From Thermothelomyces thermophilus ATCC 42464 (lineage: Eukaryota; Ascomycota; Sordariomycetes; Sordariales; Chaetomiaceae): 64,000 bases of DNA. The notes under the pieces are model-generated. The model worked only from the letters and a program-made list of their open reading frames with translations, had not been told where the DNA came from and ran no database searches. Positions 11,367 to 22,083 of the stretch are shown here, piece by piece. Each line of letters starts with the position of its first letter. The stretch's first letter is position 1. The DNA lies in the NCBI RefSeq assembly GCF_000226095.1, contig NC_016472.1, positions 6,820,001 to 6,884,000 on the forward strand, in the 5' to 3' direction. The translations under genes were made by a program, and so were the position numbers.

Positions 11367-12264
11367 TTAAAAGATCGAGTTCACGATATTGCTGCCGATG
11401 GTCGCGCCCGCACCAAAGATGGCCGCGTTCCCCAGCTTCTTGCCAAACTTCTTGCCGTGCTCGCCCAGCTTGCTCCCCCCGCCGCTCTCCTCCCCCTGCT
11501 GCTGCTGCCCCGGCGGCGGCGCGGCCGAGTACCCGTGCACGGGGACGGGCGAGACGGGATACCCGGAGGCGGAGGCGGGCGCGGCGTACTGCGGCTGCTG
11601 GTACGACGACGCGACCGGCGCGGGTGGCGGCTGGGCGGCGGCCTTCTGGTGGGCCTCCTCGACGACGACGACGTAGTTGCGCGGGAAGATGCCCTCCTGG
11701 CCGGTCCGCAGGTTCTTGCCGAGCCACCAGTCGGCGTTCATGTACTCGTGCACGGCGAGGCGGTCATCGCGCTCGAAGGAGCAGTCGCGCGCGTCGCCGG
11801 CCGTGTAGCGGTAGAGCGCCCGGGCGTAGACCAGCACGGGCTTCTCGGGCTGCGGTGGCGGTGGCGGCGGTTGCTGCTGCTGCTGCTGCTGCTTCTGCGG
11901 CGGCGCGGCAGAGTTGTTGCGCGCGGGGAGGGATGGCGGGGAGGCGGTGGACTGAGCGTACGAGGGCGGCGCCGCCGTCGATGCCGGGGAGTCGGCGGGC
12001 GGCGCCGGGGTCGGGTTGTTGCTTCGGGGTCCCGGGCCCGAGAGGGGGGACTCGGCCGGGAGGAGGGCGTTGATCGAGTCGAAGGCGGAATCGCTTATGA
12101 CGCCCTTTTCGAGGAGGGATTCGAGTTCCTGGCGGCCGAGATGATTAGAAGAAGGGCGCCGACGGGACAATCATGCTACGTAGACCCGGAGGAGCTCAGC
12201 TTGCATTCTTGATCAAACGAAGAGACCGGTTGGTCTCGATGACCCGCTGCCGAGCCTCAGACAT
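11367..12264 (-). CDS. SH3 domain protein of the Lsb1/Pin3 (Las17-binding) type
   Basis: Exons 12264-12205 and 12128-11367 give 273 aa. The N-terminal MSEARQRVIETNRSLRLIKN|ELESLLEKGVISDSAFDSIN helical region, an SH3 domain (ARALYRYTAGDARDCSFERD, WWLGKNLRTGQEGIFPRNYV), Gln/Pro tracts and the C-terminal KLGNAAIFGAGATIGSNIVN tail match the Lsb1/Lsb2 family (known to bind WASP/Las17 and modulate actin patches and endocytosis). The 76-nt intron (12204-12129) appears to be GC-AG: joining AAT to GAACTCGAA restores the conserved frame, with CTAAT as branch site, and no GT donor gives an open frame. Gln/Pro-rich repeats flank the SH3. A role at cortical actin is inferred from the family. Confidence 0.85.
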
Positions 12265-13493
12265 GGCGACTGCTTCTCGAACCGCTTTTACTCCGCTATG
12301 GTCCGGTTTTGTGAACGAACAACTACACTGATGGAATGTCGCACCGTTTTCGTTCGTTCGACGTTGCTGCAATCGATGGCTAAAAAGGCGGAGAGAGAAA
12401 AGTTGGTTGTAAAGAGGTTCGCGGGGCTTATCGGAAGTGGAGGAGGGAAGGGAAATGGGAATTGATGAACCGACGACGCGCAAGCGGCGGTCGTGACCCC
12501 GCTAGGATACTTTAGCCAAGCCGCCAAGTCGCCGCAGCACAGGCGGGCGGTTCTCCCAAGTTGCCGCTATCCGATCGCTAAAGCTTCAGGGGGTTCAAGG
12601 GGTTGGCACCCCCTACAGTAGCCGTCGGTATGTACGGATTACTACAGTGCAGCCCCCGGAATTCCTGTCCCCAGAGGGCCCGCCTCGAGGTTGGTTCGGC
12701 CTACCTGACCCTGAGGTGCCGGGTAGAAACCAGTGCTGCGCACAGTACGGTCCGTAAAGGAGGCAAACTGCTCAGCGATCCACTTTCTCGTCCCAAGTTC
12801 AAACGGCCAGCAACATGGCACATGGCGCTTAACTTGCAGGATTAAAGTCCATTGCCATCAAAGATCTACGGTATCAATCCCAAATTGACCCATCTCAGCC
12901 ACATTTTCCTCCTCCTCGAGCCACCCAAGCTTCTACCCCCGTCAGGCAAGCCCGCTGCGAAAGGGATCTAGAATAATACACAGGATCCTTCTCCATTCCG
13001 CCGTGCTAGAGAACCAAGAGCAGAAGCAAAGATATGATCCCGAAATCTTGAAAAGAAACGACAAGAGGAGAAAATAAAATTACGAGAAAAGGCGCAGCAG
13101 GTAGATTGCAGAACTTGTAAAGACGCCCCACACCAAAACCGAACAACTTCCTCTGTTGCATGTAACGCAGAGTGTGCTGGGACAAACCAGAAACAGCGAC
13201 TCCGTGGATGAGCCTTTACCTCTCTCTCGCACCTCGCGCTGGCCCATTGACGGACCAAGCCCTGTCAGCCCGGGCCCGCTTCGTCGTCCCTCAACCGCCT
13301 CGACCGCCTCGACCCCACGCCGAGCTCGTCTCTCACTCCCCCCTCCCCCCCCCCCCCTTTTTCCCTTTTCAGGAACAGGTGCTATGCCGCTCCCCGCCTC
13401 CTCCTCTTTCCTCTTGCCACTGTCCCGCGTGCCCAGCACTTCGGGCTTTGCCGCACTCCTCTTGACGGCCCACGTCCGGCACAATGCTCAGAA
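12265..13493. other. Intergenic region upstream of SH3 gene, downstream of ROM2
   Basis: Promoter of the SH3 gene at the left. It has one copy of ACGGATTAC (12634-12642) and a C run near 13342-13358 close to the ROM2 3' end. No gene recognised. Confidence 0.55.
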
Positions 13494-16400
13494 TCATTGC
13501 CCGGTACCCAGCCGCGACGGACCCTGCGAGCTACCGGGTGGTGAACTTGGGTTGGTGGCACCGCCCTGATACAACTCCGACTTTCGCTGGCTCTTCCAGA
13601 AGTCAAGGGCCTCGACGACATCTTCACCGCGCTCATCTTCATATGCAAACAGAATCTGTACCAGCAATGATTAGTCCTGTGCTCCCCCGAGGCCTTGTGT
13701 GGCCTGCCTCTCTCTCTGTAACTCACCTCATGCGTGCTGCTATGCAGCATGCGAATGTTCCTGTGTGGCACAATATGCACCGCCAGGTTCTCGATATGCC
13801 TGAGCTCGATGAAGTTGGGCTCGAACGCCAGGATCCAGGGATACGACAGGGCGAACGCCTGCGGCGTGCCTTCCCAGTCGAGCCGCCACTCGGGTCTCGC
13901 CCGCCACCCGTTCCGGTTGACAAAGAAGGAGAACTCGGAGTAGTTGAGCAGGAACTCGCCGTTGAGCCGCTCGATGTGGATCGGCTTGACGCCCTCCTTG
14001 CGCGCGACAAAGTCGAGCGACGTGTCCGCCTGGTCAAGGAGGGACTGCGTCTCGAGCGTCTCGAGAGAGACCACCTCGAACCCGCGGGCGCACGCGACGC
14101 AGAGCTTGGACTTGAGGAAGTGCACCGAGCTGGATTCGGTCGGGATGTAGAACTCCTTGAACGGCTTGAGCTCGTCCTGCCCGGCATTGAACATCTTGCT
14201 GAGACCCTTTTGCTTCTTGGTCCGGGACATGGCATCATTCGGCTCGTAGACCTTGATGGTCGTCGACAGCGCGGAGCTCTTGACGCAGCAGACCAAGTGC
14301 CGGCCGAGGCAGATGCCCGTCTTGAAGAAGTTGCAGTGGCTCTGGATCTTCTTGGCACGCTTCGACGAGATCGGCTCGTTGGGATCCAGGGCGCTAAGCT
14401 GGTACGACAAGAGCGACCGGTTCGAGAGCACAAGCAGCAGTTGATACTCCTCGAGAACGTCGACCTGCGTCACGCTCGGCACGTCAATGACACGCTTGGG
14501 CGTCGAGTTCTCCTTTGACCTGCGGTCCGACACGTAGATGCCGTTGTCGGTTCCGTAGATGAGTTTACGACCGCCATCTGCAAATAGCACACAGTCAGTA
14601 AAATAAACGTCATCTGGGAGCCAGTGTCGCAGAAAGCTTACCGAATGGTGCCACGCAGTTAACCTTATTCGTGCCAGCGAAGAAGCCCGATGTGATAACC
14701 GTCGTATTCAGGAAGTCGGCACGAGCCCTGAGCTTCTGTTGGGCATTGTCGATCACCTCGAGCCACTTCTGCCGGCCCGACTGGTTGGATGCGTAGAGCG
14801 TCAGCTCGTAGCCGTTCTTACCGAGGTGCCGGAACGTGATCGGCCAGCCCTCGCCCTTCTTTGCTTCCGTCCCCGTGTTGCGCAAGGCAGGGAGGATTCC
14901 CGACGAGGAGCGCTTCACGCCCGACTGGGGTATCACTTCTTCCATCTCCTTGATTGAGAGCAACTCGAGCGGAATAGGCTGTTGTTCGTCAGCATCACAA
15001 CAATTTTGTCTTCCCCGGATATATATTTCCACCCGAAAAACTCACCCTTCGGTACGCCTTCACCTCCTCTGTCTTGCCCACCTGCTTGATGCGCACAAGC
15101 AGCACCGCATGATCAAACAGGAACGCGGTAATGTCCGGATTCTCCGTTGGCGACTTCTTGAACTGGCTCTTGAACACCAGTTCTCGGCCTTCCTCTGTGA
15201 GCTTCAGGTCCACCCTCTCGTTCGGGCGGAACTTGAGCTGCTCGTGGAGACGGCGCAGGTTGAAGCGATTTTCGGCCTTGCCGGATTCCTCGTTGACCCG
15301 TCCTAGCAAGTCCCTAATCATGGTCAGGACCTTCGGAAGGTCCTCCTTGTCCGGGTTGTCGGGCTCCGTATATTTGAGCACGTTTTCGAGGAGCAACGGG
15401 TACCTGGCCAATCGGGTCGTCGGCTTGGTCAGGTAACCGTTGAGCTCGAGCTTCCGGGACTCCCGCCGCCGCTCGACTTCATCCACGAATCGGGCGAAAT
15501 CCTTATTGATGGCTCGTTCGTTCTCAAACTCGAATTTACCCTCGAGCTGCTTGGAACCGTACAGGATGAAGGGCTCAAACTGCGGCACGAACTCCAGGAA
15601 GATGTCGCCCACATTCCTCACCACTGGTGTCTTCTGTTGCCGCTCCGTCAAGGCCCTCGCGAATCTCGAGCTCACGCCGTGGATGCTCGGGGCGTCGATA
15701 ATGTTGGTGAATATGGTCCGGACGACCCTCTCCCTCCTCTGTGGCGGTATTGGCGAGAGGCCGTTGATCTTGCCGCGCAGTGGGTAGATCCAAAAGTCCC
15801 TGAGGTATTCGAGATCCTTGACGAAATCGCGTTCCGTGTAGCAGATCTCCGAGATGATCTCCTGCCTCTTCTTTTCCCGGTCGCCTATGCTGTCGGCAAT
15901 CTCCTTGGGCACGCTGTTGATCCAGAGCTTCTGCTCGTCTGTCTGGTCCATATCATCGTCATGCATCGTCGCATTCCCCGCACCCTTGAGACCAGGACCC
16001 ATCTTGAGGTTCAACCTCGACACCTGCTCTAGTCGCCGCGGGCAGGCAATGGAGTAGCAGAGCTGATCCCTTGTGCACGTCGGGGAGTAGCACTCAGTAA
16101 GCAAAACAAAGACGCCATTGACAGCAGGCTTCTCCTCGGGATCATCCGTCATGGTTTCCCGGAACTGGTACATTTCATATGTAGAGTCGCGCAACCGGTG
16201 CTCGTACGTGACGTCGTGAAAAAATTTCTGCGCATCTAGAGCCCGACCGAGGAGCAGCGCCAGGTTCCTGTCGGTAGTCCGGATGATGTACGAGAGAACG
16301 TCGACGGCCTCGGCGCCGCTAAAGGCATTCTTGTACGTGAGCTCGTTCTTGGTGCGGTCGCCCGTGACGATCTTCTGGCGGAAGCATTCGGCGACGCGGG

Positions 16401-17544
16401 AAAGCAGGGCGGGATAGACGATGGGCGGCCTGATCTTGGCAGTGGGCGGGCGTTCACCGTTGATCGAATTGGTCATCGACGTGCGTTGTTGCACAAGAGT
16501 CTGCGCGTCCGACTTGTCACTGGGTGCTACCGAGGGGGGCGGCGCTATTGTAGAGGCCATCGACATGGACCTGTTGCTGTCCTTGCCGACTGACGAGCCC
16601 ATGCTGGTAGTCCTTGTCTGAGAGCCGGGCGGTCCGTATCCCGCAGGGAATCCGGGGTTTGACGATCCATGGCTGCTCGAAAAATCTGGACGTGAGGGCG
16701 CCATGCCGACCGGGCGCCGGTTGGGAATCACGCGTCCGCTCATGGTCTGGTGCGCATCTCGGTCGTGCGAAGGATATCCAGTCATGGTCATGGACCGGTC
16801 TTCCATGTGTCTCTCGGGAACAATCCGGCCCTGCGCTGTTGTTCGGGCAGAGTGCTGGTTGTACTGGGCATTTCGGAAGGCGTTGGCCGGAGCCGGCTGG
16901 GGCAGGTACGGTTGAGGCGGAGATTGCTGGTACATCTGAGGTCTCGGGTAGTTAGCCAGAGACTGGGACCGGTATGGATCTGTGTTCATGGCGGGCGCGG
17001 GCCTTCCGTCCTGGTAGAAGCGCTGGGCCGGAGTGGGTTGAGCACCGTTGTCGTAGTAGCCTTGGGGCGGTGGCGGGCCTCTTCGAGGGTCGAATCGGGG
17101 TGGCGCGTGCTGCTGAACGGCCGGGCCGCCGGGGTACGGGCGGCGCGCCTGCTGTTGCTGCTGGAGATACTGGGGAGAGGGGACTTGCTGGCCGCCCGAT
17201 GCCGAGCGCTGCTGGCCTTGATAATAACCGTAACCCTGGCCGCTGCCGTCGGGGCGCGGGCGAGGAGGGAGGAACTGATGGTCACCGCCCGGCACCGGCC
17301 GCGGGGGTGGCGATCGATGCATGTCCGATACGGTCGACGACATTGTATTGGTACGCCCATCCTGGTTGAACTGAGGCGGCGCCACGGACGAGGTCATGGT
17401 CTGCGAGCGGCCGGGAGGAGGAGCGGCGCCAAAGATGTTGGAAAAAGCGGCATCGCGCTGGTAATCGCTTCCGTACGGCTGGACTCGTTGTTGCTGGGGC
17501 GGCTGCCTCGGCGGCGGCATCCGGTCGCGCTGGTAGTCGGCCAT
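13494..17544 (-). CDS. rom2: Rho1 guanine nucleotide exchange factor, Rom2/RGF type
   Basis: Four exons: 17544-15046, 14978-14642, 14577-13727, 13655-13494 (1282 aa). Order: Pro/Gln-rich disordered N-terminus (1-370); DEP domain about 380-465 (RVAECFRQKIVTGDRTKNEL, FSGAEAVDVLSYIIR); DH/RhoGEF about 560-755 (EIISEICYTERDFVKDLEYL, FVPQFEPFILYGSKQ, GYLTKPTTRLARYPLLLENV); PH about 770-935; CNH about 950-1230 (GTDNGIYVSDRR, IQSHCNFFKTGICLGRHLVC). This layout is that of Rom1/Rom2, which activate Rho1 at the plasma membrane for cell-wall integrity. Introns of 67, 64 and 71 nt are GT-AG. Start taken as MADYQRDR; an in-frame ATG at 17670 would add 42 residues including a poly-Ala tract encoded by a CTG/GCT repeat, so the N-terminus is uncertain. 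Confidence 0.93.

Positions 17545-17582
<38 letters not shown>
17545..17582. repeat. CTG/CAG trinucleotide run at the ROM2 start
   Basis: About twelve GCT/GCA-type triplets sit directly before the chosen ROM2 ATG. They are either 5' UTR or a poly-Ala extension, depending on the true start. Confidence 0.85.
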
Positions 17583-19357
17583 GAAGCGGTCTTGTGTCAG
17601 TAACGGGATGAACTGCCTTCTTGTCTTTTATCTTTCCTTCCCCGATGCTCTCTCGCTTGTCCCGATCCAAGCGGCAGCGGTCGACGGCCAGAGACGGGCA
17701 GAGGAGAGCGCCAGGGGTGGGTGGGAATCGAATTCGGAGGTGGAGTTAGGGAGCCAACTTACTCGTTGATTCCAAGAGCCAGCGGCTCGCCAACTGCCTT
17801 TCAGCCTGCACTCGCCCGCAATCGTGCTCCAGGTATAGAAAATGGGCCCGACAACAAGGGAGATGGGAAGAAAAGATGATCAAGGAGCGCGTCGGAGGCC
17901 GCAACGGGCGGTGCCGTTGTTCCCTGTCGTTGGCAGCGCTCGGGATGATGGATGGAGCGGAGCAGAAGACGTTGCTCGAGGATGGTTCCGCGTCCGGGGG
18001 TGACGTTAGGTCTTGGCTCGCTTGACCCCCTAACAACAATTTTTTGGCGGCTCTTGGCTGGGAGAAGCCGCCAAAGGCACCGGCACCCGCAACGGCCAAG
18101 TTATCTGGTGGTAAGCTTCGAGCAGGGGACCCGAAAACCCGGAACAAGGCCTCATTCGGCAATGGAAGACGCCGGGTGGGCTATTTGTTGGCTGTTTGTC
18201 GAAAAGGAGAAAATGATTCGAGCGTCAGTGGTGTGGAGGGTGCGATGTCACTATCGCTATCAGCCTAACCGTGAAGGTTGTGGATTGGTGGCCAATCTTT
18301 TTGCCAAACGCCCAGCGCCCGAAGAGCACCTACTATCCTGCGAGTACGGACTACACTGCGGATACAACGAGATCAGCTCCGCAAGCATGCTTTTTGGTGA
18401 CCGACCCTACTCCGTACAGTGTTCGCTTAACATTTCGCATTGCTGATGTCTATCGAGTTACTGTGTATGTACAGTACGTACCTTACCCTGTTAGCGAGGG
18501 TAACGGGCTGTGGCGCAGCTGTGCTTCCCCTGGATCGGCCCGGGTCAAGGACAGTTGGAGTCCTCAGGTGCGAACCGGGGTCAGACGGCACAAGAGGCAG
18601 GGAAGAAACATCCTAAGTTTCAGACGCGACTTGTTTCTGACATTTCCAGGCTTTCTTGTCTGCCTGGGGAGAGATCGAAAGCATAGGTGCATTTGTCAGT
18701 GTGCATCTGCTCTGGTAGGTAGTGTACGGATTACACGGGCTTCAAGTCGAAGTTGCTTCGGGGCTGCACAGTGCGATCAATTCGCCTAACGAGAGCAACT
18801 GCCGAAGTTTCAGCGAAACCATGTGAAGCTAGGTTTAGCTGGTTCAATTAGTGCATGACCTACGCAGTATCCGTACTAGTTACGGGAACCGTACCAAATA
18901 CCTTGCACTGCGAACTTGCGTGCGCCTAGTGTAAATACCTGTACCGGAGGTGCCAGGTAATTCTCAGCTGTGTGTGGGTGGGAACTCTCCGTGGAAAACG
19001 CCTCCGTACTGTGTAGTTGTAAGGCAACGCCGAGGATCAATACCATCTTCCGCACTGCGATTTGGATCCTGGGCCGGATTCTGACGGGGGATCGACGACC
19101 AAGCACGCAGAGTCTGTGGCACGGCAACATGGAATACGCGTAGTAGAATAGTACGCTACCAATAAATCACGTGACCTTCAGAGCCGTTGGCTTCCAGTTG
19201 GATGTCTTGGCGCATTCGCAACGCTGAGCTGCGGCCGTTGTTGCTGTTGCCGAACCCGCTATTACGGTGTAGCCTCGCATCATCTGCGCAGCAACCCGAC
19301 TGCGCTGACATCGACTTCATTCCCTTCTTCTTTACAAGGTCTGCACGGCTCTACACC
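17583..19357. other. Divergent intergenic region, ROM2 / VMA11
   Basis: No gene recognised in 1.8 kb. It contains ACGGATTAC (18726-18734), GTACAGTACGTACC near 18469 and related GTAC-rich stretches near 18884 and 19003. Both promoters lie here. Confidence 0.55.
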
Positions 19358-20229
19358 ATGGCGGATTCCGTTTATAGTCCCAAGTTCGCGCCGTTTGTCG
19401 GCATGGTAAGTGGACTATTGTCCCTATTGCAGCATCTGTATCCTACCGTGGACGCGGGGAGGGAAGGACGTGACTACCAGCGACAGCTGCTGACTAGAAG
19501 TTTTAAATTTTAGAGCGGCATTGCGGCGGCCATGATTTTTGGATGTGCGCGCGAGAACCCCCTTCCCGAGCGAACCTGGACCCCTCCGACGAAAGCGACG
19601 AGCAGCTGACCCGGGACCGATCATGTAGGCATGGGCGCAGCTTATGGCACCGCAAAGTCTGGCATTGGTATTGCGGGTGTGGGCACTTTTCGGCCGGACC
19701 TGATTATGAAGGTAGGAAGAAGCTGAAGGCTACGTAGGTTTATTCAATGTGGGATGACCCCCCGCTGACCGGCTCTCGACAGTGCCTGATCCCCGTCGTC
19801 ATGTCCGGTATCATTGCCGTCTACTCCCTTGTCATCTCCGTCCTCATTGCCCAGGACCTTAACCCGCCGGCGCTGGGCGGATCCAACTATAGTCTCTTCA
19901 AGTGCGCCTCCCGCATCGAAACGAAGCTCCATTCCTGATACGCTGACATCCAAATCAGTGGATTTATGCATCTTGCTTGCGGGCTCTCGGTTGGCCTGAC
20001 AGGCCTCGCAGCTGGATACTGCATTGGCATTGTCGGCGACAAAGGCGTCAGGTCGTACATGCAGCAGTCCAGGGTGTTCGTCGGCATGGTTTTGATTCTT
20101 ATTTTCGGCGAAGTTCTGGGGCTCTATGGGTGAGATCAAACCTGACTAGAATAACAACACGGCAACATTCACTGACAAATCCGCAGACTCATTGTTGCCC
20201 TGATTCTCAACACCAAGAGCAAGGGTTAA
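19358..20229 (+). CDS. vma11: V-type ATPase proteolipid subunit c'
   Basis: Six exons: 19358-19405, 19514-19544, 19629-19711, 19783-19901, 19959-20129, 20187-20229 (164 aa). The spliced protein [82 protein letters not shown] has four transmembrane helices and the essential Glu in helix 4 ([10 protein letters not shown]). [20 protein letters not shown] and [12 protein letters not shown] resemble subunit c' (VMA11) more than c (VMA3). In the membrane V0 ring it carries protons into vacuoles and Golgi. All introns (108, 84, 71, 57, 57 nt) are GT-AG. The many small exons are known in fungal proteolipid genes. Confidence 0.93.
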
Positions 20230-20880
20230 AGGGAATGGGGCCGGTTATGGTTTGCCAGAAGTTGTGTGCAAAACCTGTATACAAGTCGCGAGTCTGCTGA
20301 CGGGGGTGTCATTTAGAAAGCATTTGGTCTGGCGTTGACGGATGTGTACTTGACTCATGGGAGGTTATGATTCAGGCAGGCACGCCGGGAATTCGGACTT
20401 CACATCCGAAACCTACTTTTACCCCTTGAACACGCCGCTTCTCTTTGCCAAATTTTCCATCATTAAGGCCTGCCAGATCTAAACGACGATGAGGGCTGCT
20501 GCATGTAAGTGCCCAATGCATACTGCTGATCCCATAGACACGAGTGAGGCAAAGCCGAACCATGTGACTTGCGAAGTAGTATCCAACATTCCCTCGAGAT
20601 CCGACTCGGAAAAAAAAGCTCCTTCAACCAACCCATGCAAACTCGAACCGGAATGCCAATACGGCAATCTGGCGATGCTAACCGGGTACCCGACGCCAAA
20701 CACTGCGAAGAGCAAATACCCTCCCAATGCAAGAAGATAATGAGCCTATGACTAGGACAGAACCCTCGAGGAGGAAAAAGGAGCGAGAAATAGCAAGGCA
20801 ATGCGAACCATGGCAACCTGAAGCCGACAACGCCTAACCATCAAACAATGCGTCGAAGGAGGAAGCGTGTTCCGTCTCTT
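20230..20880. other. Convergent intergenic region, VMA11 / 297-aa gene
   Basis: Holds the 3' UTRs of both neighbours. No other feature seen. Confidence 0.5.
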
Positions 20881-21845
20881 TCAGAAACGCGCGCCAATGC
20901 GGAACGGGAGCCTGCTGTTTGTTCGCTTTTCGATATCCTTCCGGAACCGCTTCCAGTTCCGCTCACGCTCCTCGCGGTCTCTCATTTGTGCTGAGTGAAA
21001 ACAATTAGCCACTGATCCTTTCTTGCTCCTACGCAGAAACAAGCACGAGGCCAAAAAAAGGAGGAAAAAACTAAAGGGATGAGAAAAGAGGGGGGGGAGA
21101 AGAAAAAAATACGAGAACACGACGGAATGACTTACCCAGGAACCAATCCCACCTCCGGTCCTCCCTGATCAGAATCTCGTCCCCGAGGTTCCTCTCCCGC
21201 GCCAGCCGCTCGGCCCGAGCCCGGGCCGCCGCCTCCTCCCCGACCAGGTACGGGTCCTCGAGCGGCCGCACCCGGTTCAAGCTGTTGCGCTCCTCCTCGT
21301 CGATCCTCTCCAGCATGACGCGCCGCAGCATCGCCCTTTCCAGGTGGCTACCCCTGCCGTTTCTGCTGCTGCTGTTGTCGCTGCTGCTGCTCGCCGCGCT
21401 CGCCCGCCGCAGCGCCACGTTCTGGTAGATGCGCGCCGTCGGGTTGGAGGCGCCGCCGCCGGCCGAGGACCACGTAGGCGTGCGGAAGTGGGCGAGCGAG
21501 GGCAGCTCGGCGGGCGGCGGCCGGGGAGGCCCCGGCGGGACCGGAGGCAGGCCGTATCGGCGCGGCGTTGACGAGTTGGAGGACGACGCGGTGCTGGAGC
21601 TGGAGCTGGAGCTGGAAGTAGTGGAGGATTGGAAGGGTTCGAGGTCGAGGAGGGAGGAGACACTGCCGTTCCGTGGGGCCGGTGTTGGCCTCGACGCCGT
21701 CGCTGGCGTCGGGTTGGGGCGGGCTGGTGGTGAGTAGGGAGGGAGTGGCTCGGGATGAGGGTTGATTGTGTGGTATGAGGGGGCGTCAGACGCTGGAAGG
21801 GAGCGGTTATGTCAGCATTCAACGACCATTGGGGAGGGGTAGCAG

Positions 21846-21937
<92 letters not shown>

Positions 21938-22083
21938 ATATATATATAAGACTTACTGTATGAAGGAGCTGCCGAGCGGATTGAGCGCACCGAGGCTGTC
22001 TCGAAGTCCTCTGCACTGAAGGACTCCCGTGCGAGCCCCGGGCCTTCGTCTGCAATGGAGGTAGCCATAGTGGCTTCGGCCAT
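20881..22083 (-). CDS. Conserved fungal protein of unknown function (297 aa)
   Basis: Exons 22083-21957, 21792-21136 and 20990-20881. The protein begins MAEATMATSIADEGPGLARE, has a Ser/Pro-rich middle (APSYHTINPHPEP, PARIYQNVALRR-type segment), then a charged helical region (RAMLRRVMLERIDEEERNSL, AAARARAERLARERN) and ends REDRRWDWFL|AQMRDREERERNWKRFRKDI. The tail WDWxLxQMxDxEERErxWxxFR recurs in Pezizomycotina proteins of unknown role (from memory). No enzyme motif, signal peptide or membrane segment. Intron 1 (21956-21793, 164 nt) is mostly a TA repeat; intron 2 is 145 nt. Frame and conserved residues close at both junctions. Confidence 0.8.
21849..21948. repeat. (TA)n microsatellite, about 100 bp, within an intron
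   Basis: Nearly pure TA, interrupted twice by TTA, filling most of intron 1 of the 297-aa gene. It can fold back on itself in the RNA. Confidence 0.95.

Noticed and set aside
17746-18162. Minus-strand frame upstream of ROM2 as an extra N-terminal exon
   Set aside because: No acceptor/donor pair joins it to the ROM2 frame and its content is not like Rom2 proteins.
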